Below are positions 31,604 to 40,188 of a stretch of 64,000 nucleotides of DNA, piece by piece. The notes beneath the pieces are model-generated. The model was not told where the DNA came from and made no database searches. It was given only the letters and a program-made list of their open reading frames with translations. Position numbers and translations under genes: made by a program. The stretch is from Eutrophovita sp913057845. GTDB lineage: Bacteria; Pseudomonadota; Gammaproteobacteria; Burkholderiales; Eutrophovitaceae. Location: contig CAWUVH010000007.1 of assembly GCA_963925895.1 (NCBI GenBank), positions 198,687 to 262,686 of the forward strand, given 5' to 3'. Each line of letters begins with the position of its first letter. Positions within the stretch are counted from its first letter, which is position 1.

Positions 31604-32545
31604 ATGAGCGCACGCATCATTATGAAGCTCCACGTTGAGCGACGTGATCAGCTTGATGAAGACTTGGTTCGTATCTGGTTGCGCCATCCGCTGAGGCCTA
31701 AGCTCCCAGCATGGTCTCCCGGTGCTCATGTGGACCTCCGTCTCGGTGACGGTAAGATTCGACAGTATTCGTTAACCAGTGATCCGCAAGATCTATCGCA
31801 GTACGCCATTACCGTAAAGCGAGAAAATGCAGGGCGAGGTGGATCATCCTGGGTACATGAGCATCTTAATGAAGGAGCTCAAGCGCGGGTCTCGACCCCG
31901 CGTAATAACTTTGTGCTGGTTGAGGCTCCGAGTGTCTTGATTGCGGGCGGTATTGGTGTGACACCTTTGATTTCTATGGGGCGTGCATTAATGCAGAGTA
32001 AGTTGTTACACGGGTTTCATTTTTGTTCACAGAGGGCCCAACCTAAGGTAGTGGAGGAGCTGAAACAGATTTGTGAGACTTCGTTGAGCACATACGTTTC
32101 CGATGACCCCAACAGCCCGCGGCTCGATTTGTCGGCGTTGATTGCTGGCTTGTCACGTGATCTGCATATTTATTGCTGTGGTCCTGAGCATTTGATGACT
32201 GAAGTGAAAGAGTTGACCAAGGACTGGAATCAAGAGCAGATTCATTTTGAGGTGTTTAACACCGCAGCAGATGAGGGCTACAAGCCTGAGCCGTTTGACG
32301 TCATCGTATCAAGCACTGGGGAAACCTTACGAGTTCCTGCAAATCATTCGGTACTTGATGTGTTAAGAATGGCCGGACATATTGTCCCGTCGTCCTGTAG
32401 GCAAGGGCTTTGTGGTACCTGTGAATGTGGCTATATATCAGGTGATGTGATTCATCGCGACTCGGTGCTGAGCCCTGATGCCCGTCAAGATCGTATGATG
32501 CCGTGTGTATCAAGGGCGCGGGTTTCTGTGACGCTAGATCTATAA
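31604..32545 (+). CDS. PDR/VanB-type ferredoxin oxidoreductase
   Basis: A 313-residue reductase with three domains: a flavin domain (RQYSLTSDP, about residues 47-55), an NAD(P)H domain (AGGIGVTPLISMGRAL, about 111-126; CCGPEHLM), and a C-terminal plant-type [2Fe-2S] ferredoxin with CRQGLCGTCEC plus a distal Cys in MMPCVS. It carries electrons from NAD(P)H to a Rieske oxygenase in vanillate or phthalate systems. No oxygenase gene is adjacent, so the partner is unknown. The MOSC gene upstream is probably co-transcribed. Confidence 0.9.
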   Translation: MSARIIMKLHVERRDQLDEDLVRIWLRHPLRPKLPAWSPGAHVDLRLGDGKIRQYSLTSDPQDLSQYAITVKRENAGRGGSSWVHEHLNEGAQARVSTPRNNFVLVEAPSVLIAGGIGVTPLISMGRALMQSKLLHGFHFCSQRAQPKVVEELKQICETSLSTYVSDDPNSPRLDLSALIAGLSRDLHIYCCGPEHLMTEVKELTKDWNQEQIHFEVFNTAADEGYKPEPFDVIVSSTGETLRVPANHSVLDVLRMAGHIVPSSCRQGLCGTCECGYISGDVIHRDSVLSPDARQDRMMPCVSRARVSVTLDL

Positions 32546-32577
32546 GTCGTTAACTACGGCCGCAAAAATTTTTATAT

Positions 32578-32982
32578 TTATACACCACTCGAGATGCAAG
32601 CCAAATTAACGAGTGAAGTGTTTCCGGTTGTGCTCGGGTTGATCCGCCACGCAGCATTAATTTCGGCTCGGAATACTTCTCGGCCTGAAGCGTTGATTCT
32701 TTCGAAGAAAATTATATTCAAGGTTTTCTGTTGATGTGTGTCGCAGTCTACTTCAATCTCTCGTACAAAAGACTGAAATGTAATTTGGTGCCCATCGGAT
32801 TGCGCGACTTGGGGAATAAAAAAATCAACGAGATTTCTCACACTCCTTTTAGTACTATCAATGTGCGATATGTTGTCAACATCGAGATAGACCACCATGT
32901 GCTCGGTGTGATCAATCTGGTGCCATTCTGCAATGCCAGGTTGAGGAATGAGGGCTAAAACTAAGCCGCAGCATCCCATCAT
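32578..32982 (-). CDS. Secreted surface-adhesin E-like protein
   Basis: A 134-residue protein: a short signal peptide ending in QPGIA, then a domain of the surface-adhesin E type with EWHQIDHTEHMVVYLDVDNI, VEVDC-like EIEVDCDTHQQ and a closing strand region. The layout (W near the start, Y-x-D segment, later Asp-Cys) is shared with the protein at 54704. Role unknown. The start is uncertain: the double ATG at 32979/32982 is the last that leaves a signal peptide and avoids overlap with the aldolase gene, though its ribosome site is weak. Confidence 0.65.
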   Translation of the reverse strand: MMGCCGLVLALIPQPGIAEWHQIDHTEHMVVYLDVDNISHIDSTKRSVRNLVDFFIPQVAQSDGHQITFQSFVREIEVDCDTHQQKTLNIIFFERINASGREVFRAEINAAWRINPSTTGNTSLVNLACISSGV

Positions 32983-33016
32983 ACGAATCCATATGGTGTT
33001 ACACCAATTATAGGAC

Positions 33017-33832
33017 TCAGTCAAACATGTCTTTCTCGGTGGCAACCAAATGATCATGTATCGGTTGAAAGTGTAGCCATCCGATGTAATCACTACCGAC
33101 ATTTTCCTTGCTGTAAACAGCTCTATCATGAGGCACTAAATTAGGGGCCTGACCTGCTGACATGACCAGTAGCTCTTGCTGGCAACATCGCTCAAGAGCG
33201 CTAAACCAAAACGCCGCAGAATCTATACTGTGTTTGCTCATCGTTAATAGGCCATGATTTTGATGAATGACGGCTTTTACGTCTTTAAATGATTTCGCTA
33301 AGTTCATGCCCGCATCTACACTGACCGCGACCGCGCCTGCCTCTTCGGTGATGATATTATGATCTTCGTAAAATGCGCAGGCATCTTGTGAAATGGGATC
33401 AAGTTTTTTTCCGAAAGATGCAAATGCCGCACCATAAAGTGTGTGCGCGTGACACATTGCGACAATTTCCGGATGCTCCTTATGGACCGCTGCGTGCAGT
33501 ACAAATCCGGCTTGATTGACAGAGTAATCTCCTTCAACGACTTTCCCGTCATGATCTACAAGGATTAGGTTAGAGAGTTTGACTTGCTTAAAGTGAACAG
33601 CCATAGGATTTGTCCAGTACAAATCTTTAAATTCAGGATCCCGCACCGTTAAGTGTCCCGCAAACCCATAGTCGAATTTGAAGTATGAGAAGGCGCGGCA
33701 GGCAACGACTAATTTTCTTTTGAGTTCATTACGTAAGTCTTTAAAGTTTGAAAAACTCTTCGCTTTAGGGAAAGTTAAGTCAGCCTGAGTAGGCTTGTAA
33801 ACTGAATGCTCTTCTTTAAAGTCGGTGTACAT
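33017..33832 (-). CDS. Class II aldolase/adducin family protein (first copy)
   Basis: A 271-residue protein with the zinc-aldolase fold. Zinc ligands are seen in CHAHTLYGAAFASFG (about residues 128-142) and HQNHGLL (about 192-198), with the substrate-binding LTVRDPEFKDLYWTNP near 60. Relatives include fuculose-phosphate aldolases and decarboxylase-like proteins; those with an adducin-like long form are usually of unknown substrate. A second class II aldolase lies 4 kb away at 37459. It is the first gene of a minus-strand pair with the adhesin-like gene. Confidence 0.87.
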   Translation of the reverse strand: MYTDFKEEHSVYKPTQADLTFPKAKSFSNFKDLRNELKRKLVVACRAFSYFKFDYGFAGHLTVRDPEFKDLYWTNPMAVHFKQVKLSNLILVDHDGKVVEGDYSVNQAGFVLHAAVHKEHPEIVAMCHAHTLYGAAFASFGKKLDPISQDACAFYEDHNIITEEAGAVAVSVDAGMNLAKSFKDVKAVIHQNHGLLTMSKHSIDSAAFWFSALERCCQQELLVMSAGQAPNLVPHDRAVYSKENVGSDYIGWLHFQPIHDHLVATEKDMFD

Positions 33833-34141
33833 GATTTTCCTTGGTTCTCTTTGATTTCTTAAAATCGTTGGGGATGGTATTCGTGGGCTATTGTATTCAG
33901 TACTAATTTACGATTTATTAAAAGGAAATAATACAATATTCTTCGTTTTACGGATTCTTGAATGAGATAATTTTTGTATAGATGCTGGATAAGTAACCTT
34001 TTGTCAGGTTTATGTCTACCTACAGAATAGAATATATTGCCGGATGTGGTGGCTAAAAGTAGCTCTTTATTAATTATGTTTGCCACAACGCAATAGCGGC
34101 GCTTTGAGCGCCGCTATTGCGTTGTAGACCCTGAGCAAAAA
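33833..34141. other. AT-rich intergenic region between the aldolase and bacterioferritin genes
   Basis: Mostly AT-rich sequence that should hold the aldolase promoter. The only notable element is the long perfect hairpin at 34085-34125, annotated separately. A 75-codon frame on the minus strand exists but starts within the hairpin arm and looks random. Confidence 0.5.
34085..34125. repeat. Perfect 19-bp inverted repeat downstream of bfrB
   Basis: The two 19-base arms (ACAACGCAATAGCGGCGCT and its exact complement) are separated by only TTG. It begins 17 bases past the bfrB stop on that strand. There is no T tract on either side, so it is a poor intrinsic terminator on paper, though such a strong stem could still pause polymerase or protect the 3' end of bfr mRNA. 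Confidence 0.8.
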
Positions 34142-34618
34142 TTAATCGTCTTCGATTTGAGCTTGGGTGTAATTAGAAATGCCCATATCTCGGATTAAAG
34201 ATAATTGTGTCTCGTATCCGTCGATTGACGATTCCGCATTGGACAGTAACGTCTCTAGTAAGTCTCGAGTGACAAAGTCTTGCTCAGCCTCAGCCTCGCT
34301 GATTCCGGCTAAGAATCCGGGGCGTTGCACCTTCAATTCAAACTGAAGGTCGGACTGGAGGCATTCTTCAATGTTTTCCCCAATGGATAACGTGCCCAGT
34401 GCTTGCAAGTTAGGTAGTCCTTCTAGAAAGAGTATCCGCTCGATGAGTTTGTCGGCTTCCTTCATCACGCGGATAGAATTTTTGTATTCTGATTCATTCA
34501 GTCGGTCTAGACCCCAATGTTTAAACATTCTTGCATGTAGAAAATATTGATTGATCGCCGTGAGCTCGTTTTTGAGCACGGTATTTAGATGTTGAACGAT
34601 CTTATTGGAGCCTTTCAT
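34142..34618 (-). CDS. bfrB: Bacterioferritin, heme-binding subunit without ferroxidase ligands
   Basis: A 158-residue four-helix ferritin close to E. coli Bfr over its whole length. The heme ligand Met52 is kept (SIRVMKEAD) and so is Glu18, but the dinuclear ferroxidase ligands are changed: residue 51 is Val, 54 is Glu, and the E127-x-x-H130 pair reads AESS. It should bind heme but not oxidise iron by itself. The neighbour bfrA shows the opposite pattern, so the two likely mix in one 24-mer. The genes overlap by an ATGA. Confidence 0.93.
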   Translation of the reverse strand: MKGSNKIVQHLNTVLKNELTAINQYFLHARMFKHWGLDRLNESEYKNSIRVMKEADKLIERILFLEGLPNLQALGTLSIGENIEECLQSDLQFELKVQRPGFLAGISEAEAEQDFVTRDLLETLLSNAESSIDGYETQLSLIRDMGISNYTQAQIEDD

Positions 34619-35106
34619 GCAGCACCTCCCTCTTGTCCATTCATTTGACTTTGAAGATAGTTTTCAAGGCCAATCAGATCGATGAGTCTTAACTGTTTTT
34701 CCAAAAAGTAAGCGTGATCCATTTCTGTGTCCTCAATTTGCTGGACAAGCAAATCACGCGTGACAAAATCTTGCTTTTGTTCACATAGAACTACGGCAGC
34801 TTTTAGCGTACCAACCACTTGGTATTCAATCGCGAGGTCGTTTTTTAACATATCTGGCACGTTCGTTCCGGTCGTCATGTCATGGCGAGTGGCTACGTCT
34901 GGAGTGCCTTCCAAGAATAATATGCGTTGTACGATGTCTCGAGCGTGTTGACGTTCGTGTTCTGACTCGTGTAGCGAGTGCTCCGCCAGTTTTTGAAGGC
35001 CCATATCGGCATACATTTCACCATGCAGTAGGTACTGATCTGACGCCATCAACTCTCCCGCGAGCAGCTGATTTAGTACAGTTAAAACCTCAACGTTACC
35101 TTTCAT
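34615..35106 (-). CDS. bfrA: Bacterioferritin, ferroxidase-active subunit without heme methionine
   Basis: A 163-residue bacterioferritin with all expected di-iron ligands (Glu18, Glu51, His54, Glu94 in LAIE, and Glu/His in TEMDH near 127-130) but Arg at position 52, where heme-binding subunits have Met. It oxidises Fe2+ for mineral storage and likely co-assembles with the heme subunit encoded next to it. AAGGAAAT precedes the ATG. The upstream region has a possible Fur site, which fits iron control of both genes. Confidence 0.93.
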   Translation of the reverse strand: MKGNVEVLTVLNQLLAGELMASDQYLLHGEMYADMGLQKLAEHSLHESEHERQHARDIVQRILFLEGTPDVATRHDMTTGTNVPDMLKNDLAIEYQVVGTLKAAVVLCEQKQDFVTRDLLVQQIEDTEMDHAYFLEKQLRLIDLIGLENYLQSQMNGQEGGAA

Positions 35107-35278
35107 AGGGATTTCCTTTTATTCAAAAATAGTTAAGAGAATTCGTTTGAAAGAAAAGTTCATCGTTACTTTTCTAGAAGCTTGTTTTGCTCGTCTTGGA
35201 GTCAGGGCGTTCAACGATTTTGGTTTGATTTGTTTTCGATGGGCGAATTATGCCACGCCCATTCTAGAAATGTTAAAA

Positions 35279-35297
35279 CGAAAATCATTCTCATTTC
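35279..35297. promoter_or_regulatory. Possible Fur box upstream of bfrA-bfrB
   Basis: GAAAATCATTCTCATTTCC matches the 19-base Fur consensus at 13 positions by eye. It is about 175 bases from the bfrA start, next to a plausible minus-strand promoter (TTAACA, 18 bases, CATAAT). Site identity is inferred. Confidence 0.45.
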
Positions 35298-35394
35298 CAT
35301 TACAGTTTTTTAATGTAAGGAATTTGGCTAGGAGCCAAAATATCCATGTAATACCGGTCAACAGATCGATACGACGGATGTTCTCTGAGCAGAA

Positions 35395-37257
35395 CTAACC
35401 CATCACGCCGCCATCGTCTCGCTTAATGGCTATGATCGCTGATCGAGGTGTTGCATTGCCACCGTCAGGCCAATGGCTGCCACCTTTTTGTCCGGGATGT
35501 TGTATGCCAACAAACATGGTTTTTTGGTCCAGACTCCAGGTGAGTCCGGTAATTTCACATTCTCTTGGTCCTACTAGAAACCGATGAATCTCTCCGGTCT
35601 CTGGATTCCCCATAAGCATTTGATTATTGCCCATGCCGGCAAAGTCATTTTTGTTAGAGTAGTCTCCATCGGTCTGAATCCAAAGGTTGCCTTGCGCATC
35701 GAACCTGAGTCCATCTGGACTATTAAACATGTTGTCAGTGTTGATGTTGGATGATCCGCCAAAAAGGTTTGTATGTTGAGTGGGGTTGCCCGCCAAAAGA
35801 AAAATATCCCAGGTGAATGTGCTCGCTGCATGATTTTCATTTTGAGGGGTCCACCTTAGAATATGACCATAAGGATTTTTTTTTCTAGGGTTAGCCATGT
35901 TGAGAGGCTGAGATGCTTTATCACCTCGATATTTGTTATTTGTCAGTGATACGTAGGCTTCGGCTTTGGACGGGTTGACGGCAACCCATTCTGGCCGGTC
36001 CATTGTTGTCGCCCCAACTTTAGAAGCTGCCAGTCTTGCGAAGATCAGTGCCTCATCATCTGGCATGCCGGCTTCTTTCAAGGATATCCATTCGCCCGTT
36101 CCATCGTCATGAAATTTAGCTGCGAATAGTTCGCCGTCATGGAGTAACTCAGCGTTGTCTTTATTAGGGTGATACTGATCGCGACTTACAAATCTGTAGA
36201 GAAATTCACCTCGTTCGTCGTCGCCGAGGTAGACCACGACGTGGCCATTTGCCGCAATAACCAATTCCGCATTCTCATGTTTGAGTCGACCCAGAGCTGT
36301 AAGTTTTCTCGGTGTGTGCTGCCCAGATGGATCAATTTCCACAACCCATCCATGTCTATTGGGTTCATGAGGTTCGGTAGATACATCGAATCGAGCATCT
36401 GTTTGAGCCCACTTGTACCCCCAATCTTTCCCGTGTTTGGCAATGCCGTAACGTTCCTCTTGAATGCTTTGATGGAATTCTTCTCCTAAGCTTGATGAAA
36501 AATATCCGTTAATATTTTCTTCGCAGGCCAAATAGGTTCCCCAGGGGGTTTTTCCGTTACCGCAATTGTTAAACGTACCTAGAATTTTTGTGCCTGATTG
36601 GTCTCTGGTGGTCTTGAGTAGATCGCTGCCAGCAGCAGGGCCGACTGCGAAAAACTCCGTATCCGGAGTAATACGTCGATTGAGCGGACTGTCCTTGACG
36701 ACGTGCCAACCTTCGTTGGTTTCTTTTAATTCGACGATAGTTAAACCGTGGGCGGCTTTACCCTTGTTTACGTCATCATCTGTTTCTGGTGATTGAGTCA
36801 GGCGATTGCTAAACATTGTTTGTATATTTGTAAATTCGTTGTTAAAAACGAGTACGGTTCGTCCATCAACTGTGAAGGTGTCCATCCCGTCATTATTGTC
36901 CCCGACTGCTAGCGCCTGAGTTGCAGCTGATCCAAAGGTTTCTTGATTGAATCCAGGAGTGTCTGAATGAAGTGGGTCAGCCCACCGGACCAAAACTTGT
37001 GCATTAAAGCCCTCGGGGATTGTAATGTTGTCGTCGCTGTTTGCCGTGACAGCCTTAAAGGTTAGTCCTGAGCGAGTTGAAGCCAGAGTCGATCCAGTAG
37101 GTAGGCCAGCAGCTAGAACAAAAGCAGAGGCTCCAAAACTGATGGTGCCTTTGAGAAAGCTTCGTCTTGCAAGGATGTCATCGAACTCTGGTTCTTGATT
37201 TTGGTTGCGGGCATTAAACTCATCGCAATTGTCGAAAGTGGTGATTGGTTTCGTCAT
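35395..37257 (-). CDS. PhoX-family phosphatase (DUF839)
   Basis: A 620-residue protein with a Tat signal, ARRSFLKGTISFGASAF, beginning near residue 30. The PhoX domain follows: DTFTVDGRTVLVFNNEF near 110, NNCGNGKTPWGTYLACEEN (about 227-245), EIDPSGQHTPRKLTALGRLKHE (in parts), and the C-terminal SLDQKTMFVGIQHPG. PhoX enzymes are Ca2+/Fe3+ alkaline phosphatases in the periplasm of marine and soil bacteria; distant DUF839 members may differ in activity. I prefer the start at 37257 (MTKPITTFDN); an upstream ATG at 37299 adds 14 residues and has AGGA 11 bases away. It is transcribed alone. Confidence 0.88.
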   Translation of the reverse strand: MTKPITTFDNCDEFNARNQNQEPEFDDILARRSFLKGTISFGASAFVLAAGLPTGSTLASTRSGLTFKAVTANSDDNITIPEGFNAQVLVRWADPLHSDTPGFNQETFGSAATQALAVGDNNDGMDTFTVDGRTVLVFNNEFTNIQTMFSNRLTQSPETDDDVNKGKAAHGLTIVELKETNEGWHVVKDSPLNRRITPDTEFFAVGPAAGSDLLKTTRDQSGTKILGTFNNCGNGKTPWGTYLACEENINGYFSSSLGEEFHQSIQEERYGIAKHGKDWGYKWAQTDARFDVSTEPHEPNRHGWVVEIDPSGQHTPRKLTALGRLKHENAELVIAANGHVVVYLGDDERGEFLYRFVSRDQYHPNKDNAELLHDGELFAAKFHDDGTGEWISLKEAGMPDDEALIFARLAASKVGATTMDRPEWVAVNPSKAEAYVSLTNNKYRGDKASQPLNMANPRKKNPYGHILRWTPQNENHAASTFTWDIFLLAGNPTQHTNLFGGSSNINTDNMFNSPDGLRFDAQGNLWIQTDGDYSNKNDFAGMGNNQMLMGNPETGEIHRFLVGPRECEITGLTWSLDQKTMFVGIQHPGQKGGSHWPDGGNATPRSAIIAIKRDDGGVMG

Positions 37258-37458
37258 GAGTCGATTCTTTGATTCATTATTAATCTTTGATCTAAACATA
37301 AAATGATTAATCCTGTATTACAGGAGGCAATTTCTGATTGACTCTATTTGATGATTCTTAGTTCAATGAGTAGTTTTATATCGGCCCATTGGCGTGGTAT
37401 TGTTTGGAACAATAAAACTATACAAAAAATTTTTAAGAGGTTAGAAGGGAGCGCTCTA

Positions 37459-38190
37459 GTGGACAAGATTGATCACAACGAAACATATCATTCGCCTGCA
37501 ATCACGCAATTGAGGGAGGATCTAGCGTTGGCATTGCGTGCCGCTTCTAAACATGGATTAGCCGAGGGTGTGTGCAATCATTTTAGCCTGGAGCTTCCTG
37601 ACCAGTCAGGGCGATTTCTCCTGAATCCTAGGGGCCTTTTGTGGCAAGAGATTTTGTCTGACGATATCGTTTTGATCAATACAGAGGGTGACGTGTTAGC
37701 AGGTAAGCATCCAGTGGAGGCTACCGCTATGTTTATTCATTCTGCTATTCATCGGGTCTGCAAGAAAACCTGTGTGTTACATACGCACATGCCCCACGCA
37801 ACGGCGTTGTCTTTGACGCAAGATCGGATATTAGACACAACTTTGTCCCAGACTGCGATGAGGTTTCATGGTCGTGTTGTGGCTGATGATCAGTACAATG
37901 GTCTGGCCCTTGATGTGTCAGAAGGAGAGAGAATCGCACGTTCGATGAAGAGTGCTGATGTTGTATTTTTAGGAAACCACGGTGTGGTGGTCTGTGGGGA
38001 TCGTATGGACTATGCCTATGATGACTTGTATTACCTCGAGCGAGCATGTGAGCTTGAGGTTTTAGCGCGTTCAACAGGGCAACCGTTGATTGGCGTTGAT
38101 TCAGATTTAGCTCAAAACGTTTGCGATGAAACCTTGGGTGAACGGTTGCAGTCTGAACTTTTCTTCAAAGCGCTTAAAAGAGTCCTGTAA
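37459..38190 (+). CDS. Class II aldolase/adducin family protein (second copy)
   Basis: A 243-residue zinc-aldolase-fold protein. Zinc ligands appear in LHTHMPHATAL (about residues 108-118) and LGNHGVVVCG (about 173-182); GVCNHFSLELPD and LLNPRGLLWQEI are the usual N-terminal blocks. I prefer the GTG at 37459 because AAGGGAG lies 7 bases before it and the family starts there; an ATG at 37348 would add 37 unlikely residues. The substrate is unknown. It is the second class II aldolase of the window, with only moderate similarity to the first. Divergent from the PhoX gene. Confidence 0.85.
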   Translation: MDKIDHNETYHSPAITQLREDLALALRAASKHGLAEGVCNHFSLELPDQSGRFLLNPRGLLWQEILSDDIVLINTEGDVLAGKHPVEATAMFIHSAIHRVCKKTCVLHTHMPHATALSLTQDRILDTTLSQTAMRFHGRVVADDQYNGLALDVSEGERIARSMKSADVVFLGNHGVVVCGDRMDYAYDDLYYLERACELEVLARSTGQPLIGVDSDLAQNVCDETLGERLQSELFFKALKRVL

Positions 38191-38228
38191 ATATATATAA
38201 GATTGCCTTTGCGGCGTTATATTAGGCA

Positions 38229-38260
38229 TAAAAAAATGCAGGGATTATTCATCCCTGCAT
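38229..38260 (-). terminator. Intrinsic terminator after metY
   Basis: On the minus strand ATGCAGGGAT-GAATA-ATCCCTGCAT is followed by seven T. It lies about 57 bases past the metY stop and may also stop the convergent aldolase transcript weakly. Confidence 0.85.
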
Positions 38261-38316
38261 CTCACAATATCTTGAGAGGCCTAACCCCTGAGTAGGGCTG
38301 GCGCGCGTTAATTCAG

Positions 38317-39588
38317 TTACGCCGCGCTCAATGCCTGATTCAAGTCTTCTTTCAAGTCATCGATGTGCTCAATACCGACGCATAAACGCACAGTCTGTTC
38401 GGTGACCCCTGATTTGACTAACTCTTCTGGCGACAGCTGGCGGTGAGTAGTTGATGCCGGATGCGTAGCTAGAGAGCGAACGTCTCCGATATTCACAAGG
38501 CGTGTGAATAAATTCAGTGCATCGAGGAATTTGGCGCCAGCTTCGCGACCACCTTTTAGTCCAAATGTGAGTAGTCCTGATGCTTTCCCTCCCATATATT
38601 TTTTGACTAGTGCGTGGTCGGGATGGTCGCTCAATCCTGCATAATTGACCCACTCTACTTTGTCATTTTTCTGAAGATGTTGTGCGACTGCCAGCGTGTT
38701 ATCGCAGATTCTGTCCATGCGTAGCGCAATTGTCTCGATACCTTGTAAGATCAGAAATGCATTGAACGGAGAAATAGCCGCGCCGGTATTGCGTAGCGGC
38801 ACCACGCGTGCTCGACCGATAAAGGCTGCAGCTCCCAAAGCTTCTGTGTAGACCACGCCGTGGTAACTCACGTCAGGTTCATTCAATCGTTTAAAGCGAG
38901 TCTTATGTTCAGCCCATGGAAACTTACCTGAATCAATGATTGCGCCGCCCAAGCTATTACCATGACCACCTAGGTACTTGGTGAGTGACTGTATGACGAT
39001 GTCTGCGCCATGTTCTATCGGGCGACAAAGGTATGGACTTGGCACGGTGTTATCGACAATCAACGGCACGCCATGTTTGTGTGCTACGGCTGCTATGGCT
39101 TCAATGTCGGTAACATTTCCTTGTGGATTCCCTAGCGATTCTACAAAGATAGCTTTAGTTTTGTCGTCTATGAGTGACTCGAAACTCGCAGGATCTCGAT
39201 AGTCGGCAAAACGAGTTTCAATCCCAAATTGAGGGAATGTATGCGCGAAAAGGTTATAGGTTCCGCCGTATAAGGCACTCGATGAGACTATGTTGTCGCC
39301 TGTTTCTGCAATGGTTTGGATGGCATAAGTGATTGCTGATGCACCTGAGGCCACCGCCAGCGCTGCAATGCCTCCCTCAAGGGCTGCGACTCGTTCTTCG
39401 AGAACCGATTGGGTGGGGTTCATTATCCGAGTGTAGATATTGCCTTCTACTTTTAAATCGAATAAATCGGCACCGTGCTGAGCACTGTCAAACGCATAAG
39501 CTACTGTTTGGTAAATTGGTGGTACAACCGCTTTGGTTACTGGGTCAGGCTTGTAGCCCGCATGAACGGCTAGAGTCTCTAGTTTCAT
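38317..39588 (-). CDS. metY: O-acetylhomoserine sulfhydrylase
   Basis: A 423-residue PLP enzyme of the Cys/Met metabolism family that makes homocysteine from O-acetylhomoserine and sulfide. The opening LETLAVHAGYKPDPVTKAVVPPIYQT and the YTRIMNPTQSVLEERVAALEGG block are typical of MetY, as is the long insert before the C-terminus; PLP lysine lies in QSLTKYLGGHGNSLGG (about residue 207). The window also encodes MetZ, so sulfide can enter by two acyl-homoserine routes. It is divergent from fdxA. Its product feeds MetH. Confidence 0.93.
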   Translation of the reverse strand: MKLETLAVHAGYKPDPVTKAVVPPIYQTVAYAFDSAQHGADLFDLKVEGNIYTRIMNPTQSVLEERVAALEGGIAALAVASGASAITYAIQTIAETGDNIVSSSALYGGTYNLFAHTFPQFGIETRFADYRDPASFESLIDDKTKAIFVESLGNPQGNVTDIEAIAAVAHKHGVPLIVDNTVPSPYLCRPIEHGADIVIQSLTKYLGGHGNSLGGAIIDSGKFPWAEHKTRFKRLNEPDVSYHGVVYTEALGAAAFIGRARVVPLRNTGAAISPFNAFLILQGIETIALRMDRICDNTLAVAQHLQKNDKVEWVNYAGLSDHPDHALVKKYMGGKASGLLTFGLKGGREAGAKFLDALNLFTRLVNIGDVRSLATHPASTTHRQLSPEELVKSGVTEQTVRLCVGIEHIDDLKEDLNQALSAA

Positions 39589-39664
39589 TGAATTTCCTCA
39601 TCGTGGCAGGGTAAACGTCTGATTTTCTTATCTTTCGACTGTTTGATCTAATATTCTTTTGATC

Positions 39665-39679
39665 TTAGTTTATAACTAA
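39665..39679. promoter_or_regulatory. Small palindrome between metY and fdxA
   Basis: TTAGTT-TAT-AACTAA, 6-bp arms, centred about 85 bases from the metY start and 78 from the fdxA start. It is a possible operator for either gene. No known factor is assigned. Confidence 0.35.
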
Positions 39680-39749
39680 AAAGTTTTAAAGTTTATGACT
39701 ATATGCTTTTTGATAAGGATAGAATCATGCGCCTACCAAGGAGATCCTA

Positions 39750-40076
39750 ATGACCTTTGTTGTGACCGACAATTGCGTTCGATGTAAATACACCGATTGT
39801 GTAGAGGTGTGTCCGGTGGATTGTTTCTATGAAGGTCCAAACTTTATGGTCATAGATCCAGAGGGATGTATCGATTGTGCATTGTGCGAGCCTGAGTGTC
39901 CTGCGCAAGCCATTGTGCCTGACACTGAGCTGCAAGACGATCAAAAAGGATTTTTGGCGTTAAATACTGATCTTTCTAAGATTTGGCCCAACCTCACTGA
40001 GAAGAAAGAGCCGCTTCTGGATGCTTCTTCGTGGGATGGTTTACCAGGCAAAATCAAACATCTTGAGAGCGCTTAA
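39750..40076 (+). CDS. fdxA: 7Fe ferredoxin FdxA
   Basis: A 108-residue bacterial ferredoxin with one [3Fe-4S] and one [4Fe-4S] cluster. CVRCKYTDCVEVCPVDCF (about residues 9-26) and CIDCALCEPECP (about 40-51) hold the ligands, followed by the C-terminal extension of the Azotobacter FdI type. The ribosome site AAGGAGAT precedes the ATG. It likely passes electrons between the ferredoxin reductase (46929) and sulfite reductase (40983) encoded in the block behind it, which fits its position, but other redox partners are possible. Confidence 0.94.
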   Translation: MTFVVTDNCVRCKYTDCVEVCPVDCFYEGPNFMVIDPEGCIDCALCEPECPAQAIVPDTELQDDQKGFLALNTDLSKIWPNLTEKKEPLLDASSWDGLPGKIKHLESA

Positions 40077-40188
40077 TCTGCCAACAGAATGGTGTTATGC
40101 GAATAAAGAATATGAATATATATTTATATTCTTTTTAAATATATAAAAAATACATCAAAGTATCACCTTTCTTAAAGAAGGTGGGTAG

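Noticed and set aside
33859..34086. A 75-codon minus-strand frame upstream of the first class II aldolase
   Set aside because: Its GTG start lies in the arm of the long hairpin, the composition is that of AT-rich spacer, and there is no ribosome site.
35147..35398. An 83-codon plus-strand frame in the bfrA upstream region
   Set aside because: It runs through the predicted promoter and Fur site and resembles no protein family.
38317..39749. A SAM-type riboswitch upstream of metY
   Set aside because: The leader is only about 160 bases shared with fdxA and shows no recognisable SAM-I or SAM-II core by eye.
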